Source: Diphasiastrum complanatum (lineage: Eukaryota > Streptophyta > Lycopodiopsida > Lycopodiales > Lycopodiaceae). From it: 64,000 bases of DNA. Position 1 is the first letter of the stretch; every line of letters begins with the position of its first letter. The notes under the pieces were generated by a model. The model did no database searches. It saw only the letters and a list, made by a program, of their open reading frames with translations, and was not told the DNA's origin. This document shows, one piece after another, positions 43,232 through 57,633 of the stretch. Where the stretch lies: NCBI GenBank assembly GCA_029204225.1, contig CM055092.1:15448715-15512714 (forward strand), in the 5' to 3' direction. The translations under genes were made by a program, and so were the position numbers.

Positions 43232-44846
43232 GACTTTTAGGTTGAAAAGACTTGGCTGTGCACTACATCTTCATCCTTTCTATTCCATGTTTCATAGATA
43301 TCATTCTATCTTATGGTTGCTTCAAGGTGATGAGATTCTTTTCACTTTACATTAGTTTGATAGAATCTTGTTTGATGTTAGTGAAAGCTTTGGGACAAAA
43401 AATCTTTTTTTTTTTTTATATCAAAGAAAAGGATTTGAAAAAAATAGAATATTATCTTTATTTTTGGTGTTCAAATCATACAAAATTCTAGTGTGAGGCA
43501 TTGATGCTTAGAAAGGAAAGTTTTGTGGAAAAACCTGGCAACTACAGTTCTTGGGATGGTTCTTGAATGATCTTGAATGATCATCAATGGATCTAACATG
43601 TGTCTCCAATTCATATCAAAAGAGGAGAACACAAAGCAGATGGTTTTATCACTTACTTACTTTTTGGGTTTGTGTTGAGTAAGATTGATCATTATTGCTA
43701 CTTCATTCTTTATGATGTTCATGTTTTATGTGATGTAGTGAGGTAAAAAGATGCAAAGACAATTGTGGACTTCATCAAGTGCTGATTTTTGAATGTTCTC
43801 ATTTGTTTTGTTATACCATTTTGTTTGGATGCTTAGAGGCATAATGAAAAATGCTAGTATGTTATGGACTAGCTATTTTGCATGGATTGCTTTGAAGGTC
43901 ATAAGAAGGCATGGAGGCATTGGGATGTTTTCAAGGAGGATCTACATCAATGGTATGTTCATGACACTTGAAAATGGATCTTCATCAAAGAAGTCTTATT
44001 TTTGTTATGGTAAGCATGGATGATGATTTTTTGGCCAAGTTGAATTTGAGGGTGAATGTGAAAAACTAGTCCAAATTATCAATTATCTATTAAACTCATA
44101 GAAAAAAGAACTTGAAATGAATGTTTTCAATCCTCAAGAGTGATTGACTACATAGTTAGATCTATCTCATTGATCATCTACCTCCAATTCATTGAGATAA
44201 AGTCACAATCTTGATCAATAATAGCAAGAGCAATCAAAAGAACTAAGCAATTTAAAATCTTCTAGTCTCAACCCTCACACTCTCTCAAGAAGATTGAATG
44301 GAACTAATTTGGTTTAAAACAACTTTCTATCCTCTCCAAAAAATTAATGATTTTGACTTGTCTAGTACAAGGTTTTACTATAGTCTCTCTGGACCTACCT
44401 TTTGAAGAATCAAACAAGACCTTAAACTCAATTTCAATAATTTATTCAAAAGCCACAATAATTGATTTGATGATCCTATATCAAATCTCAACCATGGTTT
44501 TTGATGCTTGATGCATTTCCTTCAACTTGCATCAAAATTTTCATCTATAAGAGTTAAATTGGTATTTTTGGGATCAAACAAAGAATGGAACTTCAAAATT
44601 GGTCTAACACATTCTCACACGTGTAAAAAAAAGACACTTGTATCCCACATTAAAATCTAAACCCAGAATATTTAAGTAATCACCTTCATCAAACTCGCTC
44701 TCTCAAGAATGGTTGATTAGCACTAAAACTTGCTAAATCTTGACTTCACAAATTTATTCTTGTTATCAGCGTGATTTTTATCACCAAATTCTTGCTCAGA
44801 TTCTTCAAATTTGTTATCTATATCCTCATTATCAACATCAGAATTT
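43232..44846. other. AT-rich retroelement debris, no clear gene
   Basis: TGTGAAAAACTAGTCC at about 44057 after GAGGGTGAA is a possible polypurine tract/LTR start like the one at 52788. A CACACGTGTA palindrome variant is at 44616-44625. No supported coding region. Confidence 0.4.
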
Positions 44847-45572
44847 TCAGAGTTCTGGTCTGCCGCTTCCGCTCAAATCAATATCTACATTGCAAACTTC
44901 AAAAAATTCTTCTTCGTCCTCCGATGAATCATTATTCTTGTAACATTCAAAATAATTTACATCGATATCTGATGCCTTAGAGAATATATTAAGATCATAT
45001 GAAGAATCTTCTAAAGTGAAACTGGTGTCACTCACCGGAGTCTCACCTTCATATATATCATGGTTCCAAGTAATAATATGTTCTTCCAGTTTGCCATGAT
45101 TACTTTTCTCACCAGTCTGAAATCTCAGTTCTCTGGACTTCCAGTGTACACTTGCATTAGCTTGATAAAGGCAAGGTCGTCCTATTAAAACAGAATATGA
45201 TGATAGACCAAGTGATTTGATAACAATAAAATTCATTGTAAAAGGCTTGGCTTGTATGTACATTGTCATGTCCTTTAATTCACCAACAAGCTTTCTTGGT
45301 GTCGAATCGTTCAATTTGATATTTCTTTGGGTTGGTTGAATATTCATCAACCCCAGACGAGCAATGTCTTCAGTTGTTATATTGAAACTTGAATCTAAAT
45401 CAATCGGCACTTTCTCAATTAAACATCCAGCAATTATTACGTCGATCTCTGGCACACCAAGATCTCCCAAATCAATGGACAATATGCCAACATCTGGCAA
45501 GGAAATTAGTTTCTTCTTCTTAGGAGCATAAAGACTTTCCAACTGCTTACGATAGTCATTATTGTTAGCCAA
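44847..45572 (-). pseudogene. Ty3/gypsy protease-region ORF (degenerate active site)
   Basis: 241 open codons. The region VDVIIAGCLIEKVPIDLDSS-like, then ITTEDIARLGLMNIQPTQRN and FIVIKSLGLSSYSVLIGRPC, matches the retropepsin segment of Tat/Athila-type Ty3 elements. The catalytic Asp-Ser-Gly reads Asp-Ser-Ser. An acidic C-terminus follows. It is not an active protease as it stands. Confidence 0.72.
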
Positions 45573-46300
45573 TAATTGCGAAAGTTATGTTAGGATGAAG
45601 TGAACCAATATTAGTGACAATATCATAGTTTTTCATCTTCGCTTTTGAGATAGGCTTGTCAATAATAGCCTCCAAAAGTTTTGTCTTCGTGATTTTCACG
45701 TCCGCTTCCTCAAAGGTAACTTTGTTCTCTGCAGCAACTATCTGTATCTCAGAATTGATAATTTCTTTTGCTTCTACAAAAATATGCTTTGAGAATAACT
45801 TAGCTGCATCATGATCATAATCGAGATTAGCTTTAAGATCTTCTTTTGTTATTGCTTTGGTCGAAGGTTTCTGTTTCGAGGATCTTCTTCGTTTCTTTTG
45901 AAGGTACTTTTGTGTCAAGTTTTGAGGAGCTTTTGATTCTCGTAGTCACTTTAAATAATTTCTCGACATCACTAGGCCAACATTGGTCAACTGGCTTTGA
46001 CTATTTAGCTTCGATGACATCAACCTTCTGCACAACAACATCAGCTAAAGATTTTAGTTTCCTATCAGCAGTAGCAGCAGGAGTAGCAACATACTGGTAC
46101 TTTGGACGCGGCTTCAATGGTTGTGGATAGTCTGGATACTTGTGGCCTGGTTCTTTACAATTTGAACACAAAGGGATAAATCTGATTGGTTTTCGTGGCT
46201 ACGGACAATCCGACAAAAAGTGTACAGGTTCACCACAATTGTAACAGTTTTTCGAGACTCGTTTATTCGAACGGACCAACAAATTTTGGTGGGTTGTGTC
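45565..46300 (-). pseudogene. Ty3/gypsy gag tail with zinc knuckles
   Basis: The minus strand carries CYNCGEPVHFLSDC (intact CCHC, about 46203-46245) and CSNCKEPGHKYPD (last Cys replaced, about 46135-46175), then a Lys-rich linker (45918-45565) leading to the protease ORF. Further fragments of the same gag extend to about 46720. Several frameshifts are present. Confidence 0.7.
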
Positions 46301-46789
46301 TCTTTGGTGCAAACTTTGGTTTGCCTTGTGGAAATGGTGCTACAATACCTTGAACATAATTGGCAGTTGCATCATCTTGAATATAAAAAGAGCTTCCTGA
46401 GAAGATCTTCGACATATTTCACGTTCACAAATCTACACTCTTCTTTAGAATGTCCAGATGTACCGCACTTTGTACACCACCAGATGTACCGCACTTTGTA
46501 TACCAAAGTCCTGAGTTCGAAGAAGAAGCTTTTGGTCTCTTGTCTGCAACTTCTGAAATCTAAACTTCATATCGTTAAAGGTCATCCATGTTACTTTTCC
46601 AAAGCTTCTCAACTTTAGAAGTTGAGGACTTATCCTCATGGTTTTTACCATCTTCTTGAGTGGCTCCGGAATCCAGGGACCAAGAACTGTCCCCAGATGC
46701 TTCTTGATGGTTGTCATGAAGGCATCATGATCTGCTTCTTGAATAGGCTGTGGAGTTTCTGTAGCTGCATTTGCCAGTTGATTCGACTG

Positions 46790-47590
46790 TCCCTTGCTAT
46801 TGTTCTTCGCTTGAAGTATTCAACAGTCTTGAATTTCGTGGTTGTTCGTTTGTAGTATCTGCAGAACAGCTTCTTCTTTGTTTGCAGATTCAATTGTTCC
46901 TTGTGCTGAGCTGGTTTTTGGTCTGGCTTTGATTGCTTTGGGCCTTTTTTCTTCTTTTGCTTTGTCGTGCTCTTGTTGGTATATAAAGCGTGAGAAGCAG
47001 TGAAGAACTTGAGGCTTCGTTCCTTCGCGTGTTTTCTTGCAACAACATAGTAATGACTCTTGAAAGAGTCAATTTTGGATGAGTCGTGATGATCATCACC
47101 CAGCTGTCATAAGAACTTGGCAAGCTTGTAAGCAGTTGCATCACTGCGTCTTGATCGTCTATGACAGATTCGACAGCGACCATTTGTCTTAGCAGGTTCT
47201 TGAATTGATTAATGTGATTCTGCAGAGAATCACCATTCGTCATCTTGAGGGAGTAGAATTTCTTCTTGAGATGTAGCTTAGAAGCTATATCTCGCACTTC
47301 ATATAGTGTGATCAAGATGTCTCAGGCTTCTCTCGATGTCTGAGCCTCGAATACATGGCCGATCTAGATATCCGTGATGTTGAGGATGATCAGCGCGAAT
47401 GCCTTTCCATCCTTCAGCTTCCATCTGGCGATTGCCACGTCGTCCGCTTTGGGTTTCCCTTCTACACTTGTAACAACGTCGAACAATTCTTTTGCCATTA
47501 GTACGGTTTAAATTTCCACAGATGGTAATGGGCTCCATCAAGCTTGTCCATGATAGGACTGGCTTTCCTTTGGGAATCCATGTGGAAGAA
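46790..47590 (-). pseudogene. Copia gag (minus orientation)
   Basis: Frame-corrected order: KADDVAIARWKLKDGKAFAL, AWDILITLYEVRD-like, then the open stretch 47315-46890 (LHLKKKFYSLKMTNGDSLQN...AVMQLLTSLPSSYDSWV) and a Lys/Gln-rich tail with a broken zinc knuckle near 46860. Stops and frameshifts occur throughout. The primer site lies upstream at 47727-47737. Confidence 0.82.
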
Positions 47591-47726
47591 TTAGTCTAAG
47601 TGATAGGAGAAACTATCAGTGACTTAAGTATGACAATTTGATATTGAAAAATACAGAACAAGAAAACAATTACTCTATTGGCTAGTAGAGTCTTGTACTG
47701 TGGAAGCTTATCAAGCTATGAAAATA

Positions 47727-49945
<2,219 letters not shown>

Positions 49946-49978
49946 TTGTTGTCCAATTTACAAGAAGTCTTCACATTC

Positions 49979-50679
49979 ATGGCATCTATAGGAGATTTTC
50001 TCTTTGAAGCTAGTGAGAGACTAGATACCTTCAACTATTCAATTTGGAAGGATAGGATAGAATCTTTGTTGGTTCTTTATGGTGAAATGGACATAGTATT
50101 AGGAACTGAAGTTGAACTTGAAGCTTATGATGAGGCTCAGAACTTCAAGAAGAGAGCAAAGATTGCTCTTCATATCATCAAACTGAACATCTCTAATGAG
50201 ATGGTGAGAGAAATAATTCATGCAATTCAGCCAAGCAGTCTTGGGAAATCTTTAAAGACATTTATGAAGCAAAGATCACATCAAGACTACTTACTCTTAG
50301 AAATCACATCTTTTCTAGTTTCCAAAGATTTGATGAAAGTGCTTCAATTTTTGTAATGAGAGTTAAAGATCTTCACAGAGAGATAGCATGCATAGGAGAT
50401 ACTCTAGAGAGCAGTCAACTTGTTCAAGTAGTCCTTAATGGACTTAGAGAAGAGTATTCAAATTTTGTGCAAACTTATGTTATCAGGGAAGAGCTACCAA
50501 CTTTGGAGGCTCTGCATGATGTTCTTATTGCTGAAAAATGCAGGCAAAAGGACAAGTTGCTGAAGATCAACACACTTTCAAGGAAGGATGGTGGTTATGG
50601 CAAAGCCCATTTTGCCAAGGACAAGTCAAGAGGGAGGAGCAAGAACAAATTTTCTCAAGCCTTCACCAAGGACAAATAA
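49979..50679 (+). pseudogene. Copia-4 gag
   Basis: Starts MASIGDFLFEASERLDTFNY at 49979. One frameshift at about 50240 (the gag motif SWEIFKDIYEAKITSRLL is in the other frame), then open from 50356 to 50679 (MRVKDLHREIACIGDTLESS...). The tail is Lys/Arg-rich, but the expected CCHC zinc knuckle is absent. Confidence 0.85.
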
Positions 50680-51871
50680 AAGGACAAACCAAGGAGGAGT
50701 AGAAGATGATTCAACTCATTCTTCTATCTTCAAGAAGAAGACTCAAGAAGATCAAGCCAATTTTACCATAGAAGATTCACATGCAAGTTGTGGAGAAGCA
50801 TCTCTCATGATGTCTAGCTTCTCCTCTTTACCCTTTAATGATGTATCTTGGTATATTGATAGTGGTGCATCATCACACATGAGTTGCACTAAAAGTTCTT
50901 TTGTTTCTCTAGAACCTTTTCAAAAACTTAAAGATTCAATATACACAGCTGTTGGTGATGCATGTACAATCGAAGGAGTAGGAATTTGTTCCTTGAATCT
51001 TGCATCTTCTATGAGTTTATCACTTTCCAATGTACTTTATGTTCATAATCTCACAAAGAATGTGATTAGTGTTGGAAAATTATTTGATGATGGTTTTGAA
51101 GTGGAATTCAATGTCAATAATTGTTTTATAAAGAAAGGTGATGAGATCCTAGCAAGTGGATCTAGATATGGAGGCATTTTCAAGTTAGATGTGCATGAGA
51201 ATTCAAGTACTTGTGATTTTGCATTGATGACTTGTGTTTCCAAGGAGGAAGTATGGCATAGGAGGTTGCATGTTTTCAATTTTAGATCTATGTCTTCAAT
51301 AGTCAAGGAGATCAGGTCAAGAGTGGCTTATTCTATGGCAAAATCACATATGGATCCGTATTTGATGTCTTCTACCAAGACAAAACATCCTATGGAGTTG
51401 GAACACTTGGATGTTGACCTTTCTTCATCAACAAGCAAGGAAGTTTCCTCTTGTTTTTCTACTCTTATTGATGGTTTCACAAGTAACCAATGGCTATGTC
51501 TTGTCTCTTCAAGTTTCATGGTGCATGTGTATTTTCCATTATGCAAAACTTTATGGAGTTATGGAGCTATTGGAAGGACTGCACTATATGGAGTCTTGTT
51601 CAACTATAAGCCTGAGGTTGTGTACCTTAATTTTCTTGAAGGTTATTGCTTTGCATGTGGTTCCTTGGAAGGAAAGAAGGATGGAGATCCAAGTCTATGG
51701 ATCATGGTTGGATGCTTATCCACCAAGGAAGGCAACAAAGCCTTTACACTCTCTATCTTGAAGGTGTTTGAGCATGGAGATGTTATTGATTTTCATAAAG
51801 ATCTAGTTTCAATTTTGGAAGGTGTGAGAGCACATCATCTTATGATGCATCACAAGTCATTGCTATGGTGA
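50588..51871 (+). pseudogene. Copia-4 protease/pre-integrase ORF, integrase core deleted in frame
   Basis: 427 open codons. The protease is intact at WYIDSGASSHMSC (Asp-Ser-Gly-Ala), and pre-integrase follows (EVWHRRLHVFNFRSM). The integrase start survives (ELEHLDVDL, STLIDGFTSNQW), but the sequence jumps to the integrase end (LWSYGAIGRTALYGVLFNYK-PEVVYLNF...GDVIDFHKD). The second Asp and catalytic Glu region are therefore gone while the reading frame stays open. It overlaps the gag frame by about 90 bp. Confidence 0.8.
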
Positions 51872-52787
51872 GTAATCAAGTTGTGATGGAGTCGAGGTTT
51901 GAGGAGGAGTATCCTCAACATGCATGTCCAAAGAGATCTTCATCATTGAACAAGGCCAAGTCTTTGTGGTTCTTATTTCATGGAAAAGAAAGGATAAGTG
52001 AAGGCGGTATTCATTCTTTTGTACTCACCCATGATTCTCTTTCTTTGATTGATGTTGTATCTTGCTTAATTGAGATTTGCTTATCTCAAAGATCAAGTAA
52101 GACTATTCTAGTTTTGAATGAAGTCTTTAGTTCAGAATTAATTCTTGTCATTGGTGATTTGATTATGTTTTCAAAACATCTAGAAAGCAAGATATTGTAT
52201 CATCATTTGTGTTCTCTTAAATTGAGTAAGAGCAAGTATGAGTTTAGTACTCATAGTTTGAAACAAGGAGTTTTTTCATGTTTTGAGGCATATTGAGAGT
52301 AAGTGAAATATCCAATGAGGACACTTACATCCTTAAGAAAGTATTTAGCCTCAATAAGATCAAGTTAGAGTATGGTTCAAGATTAGATCCATTTTGGATA
52401 AAGTTCATAGTGTTTGGACTAATAAAGCTAGTATGCTTAATCTTGAATATTGCTCATGGTATAATCTTGATCTATATGATCTTTTTGATCATGATGAGGC
52501 ATGGAGGCCTTGGATTTTTTATATTCTTATGCAGCCATCCTCATGCAAAAGGACTTTGCAAATCCAGAATCTACATCAAGCATGGAGGAGGCTCTATCGA
52601 CATAGTGGTAGATTGGTGGAATATTTTTCAAAGGCATTTGGAAAAGATTTCTATCAAAGAGATTTTATCGTGGATTTGTTAAGCGTGCTGCTATGATGGA
52701 TTCTTTGGATCTTCACTTCAAATATAAAACAAAGAATCCACACACAAAGGACCTTCATCAACATCAGATAGATATTTTAAGGAGGAG
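51872..52787 (+). pseudogene. Copia-4 RT/RNase H relics and polypurine tract
   Basis: Open stretches 51865-52296 and 52293-52682 are strongly diverged. LILVIGDLIMFSKHLES sits where YVDDLIITG would be, with the two catalytic Asp reduced to one. The end reads HTKDLHQHQIDILRRSV-like sequence, as just before Copia polypurine tracts. Confidence 0.55.
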
Positions 52788-53152
52788 TGTGAAGAATTGT
52801 AAAACATATCTATCTTATATATGTTGATTTTGGGGGTTCTACCCATGTAAACTGATTGTACATATCCAAGGTGTGTGATTTGAGCACATATCCTTGTAGA
52901 ATAGGGCAAGTTTGGCTTAGGTAGATCAAGTTCCAATGACATGCATAAAGTCTAGTTGGTCTAGTATGACATGCAACAATGTTCACAATGTCTAGATTGA
53001 CATGCTAGTAGATTTACACATGAAATGGTCTAATATGACCTTGTAGAAACTCGAGCCATCATAAATGCATTGTGTCCTAAGTTTCCATTGTGAAAGGCAT
53101 TCAAATTCATGACAAAAGAGAGATCCTTGTAATATATCAAAAATCTATTACA
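52788..53152 (+). repeat. Copia-4 3' LTR
   Basis: Starts TGTGAAGAATTGTAAAAC right after GGAGGAG. The end is placed at ...ATCTATTACA, but without the second LTR the boundary is uncertain. Confidence 0.55.
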
Positions 53153-53389
53153 GAAAATTGTTTAATTATCATCATCATCCTCTTCAAGATTCAGATGATG
53201 GTATTGTCATGAAGGAATAATTTCCTTTCATATGGATCCAAAAATTTTAAAATTTTCCTTTTGCTCGTATCAATGTAACCTGAATTAAGGACCATTGAAG
53301 ATGATCTTTTTGTAGTTTCATTGGGGGTATAACCCAATATTTTAATAGCCAAATCCCTTTTCACAAAAATTATTTAATATGTTCCTCTT

Positions 53390-56300
53390 GCGTACGTATG
53401 GCCTCCTAAACAAACTGATAATGATTTGATGGCCATAATGACAGTGGTTGCATATGGATTAAAAGATGAATGATATATACAAATCTCATTATTCTGAAAG
53501 TTTTTCAAATAATGAGATAGAAACACACCCTTTCTCCCGGTTGATACACCTCGGACGCCTCCATGTCTCATACCAAAGACATCTATTTGTAAACGAGTAA
53601 AGAAAATAAATTTAGAATGATACATAACACTGTAAACTCATACTTTAACATAGTGTTTGAAATAAGAAAACTGAACAATATCAATACCAATATAATATCC
53701 ATATACCAGATCATAATCATCATATTCAACGACGTTTGCTCTGCTAATGTCATGTCCTCCAATGGCCTCTACATTTTCGGAGGAGATATATCGAGTCCTT
53801 GGGAGATATTTTTTTTGGAATTCCAAAAATTCCTCCTCTGTAGGCAAAGTTTTCTCATAGGCTTTAGATTTTTCAGTCATGGCTTCCAAGGCCTCATTGC
53901 CAGATTTTTAATTGCCATCTTTATCATAATATATTTCACTTTCAAGGTCATCATATGTGTAATCAACAATGTCAGAAAATTTTGATCAATTTTGTGCAAA
54001 AATCGAGAGGATTTCATCATTTCTTAAATTCAAACTATTTTCTATATCATTAAATGAAATATAACTCTCATTATTTATAAAATATAAGGGGACATCAAGT
54101 AGAGTTAATTGATTAACAAGAGATGCAGATGGAAGAGAATTAGAGAGGATTATAGAACGAGGGAGAGTTTTCTGATAATCTGAAGCCATAGATGCTTCAA
54201 CTTCAATTCCTATGTCAGTATTTGCATCATCTACACCAACTGGAGCAGATATAAATGCTTCGATCAATGGAACAGTTGAAGATTCAACACTCATCATCTG
54301 GGATTTCAACAGATATGTAAAAGACAAAAGCCATTCCTTTGATTAGAAGGCGACATATTCTTTTGTGGATACCACAATATATATTTCTTTTGAAATGGTC
54401 ATGCAGGTTAGAGTACTTTCTATTGTGTTTATGCTTAGAGGATGGTTGAAAATAAACGAAACAAAAACTATCTATATCCTGAACAGGAGTACTAATAATC
54501 TGAGAAAAATTATCAAGATAAGAAATTGAATTATAACGATTCTCATGGACTAGTTGTTAGCCGAATTTCTGATGACATAAATCGGGCTAAAAACAAGCTA
54601 TTTAAAGTTTATTTTCCTATGAGGTTTTACAGTGGATATTTTCTATTTTTAACAAGTTAATTGACATGACACTAACAATATTTTTATATTTAGCCATGAT
54701 GCCAATTTTACTCTATAAGGTTTAGAGATGATATCTACAGTAATAAGTGTCTTACAATTGACATAATTAACGTTAAATAAAATTTACGATTTTTCGGCAT
54801 TGCCAAGACTATAGTATGACGATGTACTCATTTTACTGCCGTTAATAAAAATGCCCAGATGAATTTAGGTACTGCTTTAAAGTTCAAGGGGGTGTTCTAA
54901 GGTTAAGGGTTTGAAGACACGTTCAATTGCAGTTTCTAATGACAAGCAATTTATGATTCAAAATGTCTTGCTAAGGAAAAGAAAAGAAATTGTCAGTTCA
55001 ACATATTTACTTTGAAATATTGTGCTGATTTTCGAATCAGAATCAATGTGTTGATGCTGAAAGGAAGTTTTTTTTACCAAATTTAAAAACACGATGATCA
55101 GACAATTTGCCTTGGTTGGAATTACAGTTGCCTATATAAATGTTCAAATTTGAGCAGCTACTGATTCCCCAGTGACTTGTTGTTGGAGGTTGAATTCGAA
55201 GTCCTGGACGAGAATGACAATTTCTAAGTTCGTACACATCAAGCTGAACTAAATTGAGGTAAAATTGTGGATAGTTGAGCAACATGTCTACTTTTGATCG
55301 AATCTGATTGAGACACCAATCTTCCTCGACCTCAACCATTGCAAGAATGTTATCATTTCTTTTCACTGTTATCTGAAGTTGCTCTTGAGGGTTTATACCA
55401 AAATCTTGATCAAGTGGCTTCCAAACATTTTTGCATATAGTCCATCTTTTATAATACAGCAGCAAAGTGAGCATTTGTTTTTCGATGTGATATCTAAATG
55501 TCATTGATGAGTAACATACTCAGCACTCAACTTGCTGATTTTGTTTTGTATCCCAACCATCATCCAACAACTTGGCGATTATTTCAGCACTCGAGTCCTT
55601 ACAAACAAATATTGTTTTCGTTCTTCGAACATTGCATTTGGAAAAAAAATCAACAAAAATAGTAAAAGGTATATACCAACTTAATCTATTATTCTTTGAT
55701 CCAGTGCTACATTTTAATATACTCTAAATATCAATATATAGCCTAGATCGAAAACTTTCTGAAATTGCTGCATCAGGAGAAATCCATTCCTCACTCGAAA
55801 AATCTGGTAGAGGATATGGCTCTAATCAACCAACTAAACCATTTTTTATTAGGAAAATAGGTGTGATCATAAAAAAAAACTCCCGACTCTAAAAGTGATT
55901 TTGGAGAACAACCTTTATATTGTAAAATACCGATATTCGAATGTATGACATTGATTATTCCTACAATCGATTGAACTGTTTGCCATTCAAAAAAAATTTG
56001 ATGGATACAAATCTGTAAAACCAACAGAAACATCATAAGAAAAATATAATTCAAAGAAAATGCTAACTCTAAAGAAATTAAATCTGAAAACTTACAATTG
56101 CATATTCTTCTATCATTTGGATTCAAATCATGAATGTTGAGCTCATTGTGAAGATAAACACGCTGAACCAAAATTTTCGTGATAGATTGACCGGCAGGTG
56201 ATACTTTGAAATCCATTATCCTAACTTTCCAAGAACTTCTATATATGTTATTCGATCTTTTTTTTTTTTTTTTTTCCGGAATGAGCCTTTTGTAGAGGGA

Positions 56301-56426
56301 TGCATCAAGATTCATTGATATTTTCGATATATTCTTGGTATCCATTGATTGATCTTCTACATTTTTTTCATTGCAAATATTGATTGCATCAATGGTTCCT
56401 CTTGGTCTCCAATTATGTGTAGCCAT
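53390..56426 (-). pseudogene. Decayed multi-exon gene of unknown function
   Basis: Several coding-like segments on the minus strand lie in order with plausible splice sites. Segment 1, 56426-56096: ATG, charged N-terminus with a poly-Lys run coded by about 19 A, donor T|GTAAGT. Segment 2 from 56012 after TTTTACAG. Then 55800-55510 and 55504-55043 (QEQLQITVKRNDNILAMVEV, EEDWCLNQIRSKVDMLLNYP), 54327-53986, 53889-53690, and 53602-53390 after AAATAG (GMRHGGVRGVSTGRKGVFLS). An in-frame TAA near 53909 and a frameshift at the T-run of segment 2 argue for a pseudogene. No domain is recognised and no transposon motif was seen. It could instead be a live gene with misread exons. Confidence 0.42.
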
Positions 56427-57633
56427 TAGTTGAAAATACGTGTACGTAAGCTGAGAACGGAGAGAATGTAGAGATTGAGAGGTAAACCTAAGAATGACAA
56501 TCCAAAATAAGAGATAGAATGAAGAAAATGAGAGGTATACGTATGAATGACAAGAAGTTCCGAAACTACAAGGATTAGTTAACTACAGTTTACGACTATT
56601 GACGTCAAATCAACCTCGAGTGTACAATCATAAGAGTATTCGGGCAGTAACTGTGGTCCAATCACACCTGCTCGGCGGGATATTTGAAAATCACGAAAAT
56701 TTGGCCGGGAAAGTTAAATACAATTTTCGTCCGTCAACCACTGTTACAGTTTGTCACAGATGGACATCATTCATTGGGACACATAAGCGTTGAAAGCGTG
56801 CGGTTAAAAATAACATTTTGACAAAAGGCCCATTTTAAGTTTTAATATCCCCTAATGTCTGAATGTGTTAACATGCTAATTTGAGGCTTGCATTCATGCG
56901 CTCCAAAGTGAAAGACATTTAACTCGACAAAAACCCACTAAAATAACATGGCAAGCTAGCAAGCCTGAAAACTAAAAAAGTGAAGGATATAACTATCTTA
57001 TTCTGATCTTATCCAGCAGAGCCAAGCTCTTCACCAATCAGGGCTCCCGTACTCTATCCTATTTGGTCCTCCTTTCTCGCCAATATCTCAAACACAACTC
57101 TAACACTAACCGTTCGATACACTGGACACCCTTCAGATTTTGCCACGTCTCCTACAAGCAGCAAGGATCACATGGGCTGTTGACACGTGGTTGACATCCA
57201 AGTGGGTTGGGCTAAATTGGAGCGCTCTCCAGGCGCCATATCGCTCTTCCTTGCGTGCTTTTGCCTTCTGATCAGCCTTTTTTTTCTGCTCTCCACCTCT
57301 TGTTTTCCAGCAATTCTTTGATCTTTGGTGAAGACTGATCTGGGTATGGGAAGAACTGTGGGCCTTTTGTGTTCTTTTATGGCAATTTTGGTGATCCTGA
57401 TGACAAATTAGAGGGCATTTTCCTGTTGGGCTATGCAGTTTGCATGCATTCTACTGTTGCTTCACCTGAATATCAGCTCTCTGGGTCTTTGTGTACTTGC
57501 AAAGCTTTCCCACCTCCAGTGGTTGTCCTGTTATATTGCATTTTCTTGTGGTTGTATTTACTTGCATAGCTTTGAAAATCTTCAATTTTTCTCTTCTTAT
57601 GCAGCTAACATTTATGAAATTGCAGCTAGGCCG
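56427..57633 (+). promoter_or_regulatory. psaO upstream region, G-box, CCAAT box and probable leader intron
   Basis: It lies between the divergent decayed gene and psaO. CACGTG (G-box) is at 57184-57189 in GACACGTGGTTGAC, and ACCAATCAGG (CCAAT) at about 57034; both are common in light-regulated plant promoters. CTGG|GTATGGG at 57344 and TTGCAG at 57620-57625 would bound a leader intron ending just before the ATG (inference). Confidence 0.5.

Larger units (their letters stand above)
49946..53152 (+). mobile_element. Copia-4: non-autonomous Ty1/copia element with long ORFs but no integrase core
   Basis: Order on the plus strand: gag (49979-50679), protease and pre-integrase (50588-51871), RT/RNase H relics (51865-52760), polypurine tract TTTTAAGGAGGAG (about 52776-52787), 3' LTR from 52788 (TGTGAAGAATTG) to about 53152. 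The 5' LTR was not identified. A second copy of the gag start is at 31121-31275. Confidence 0.82.
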
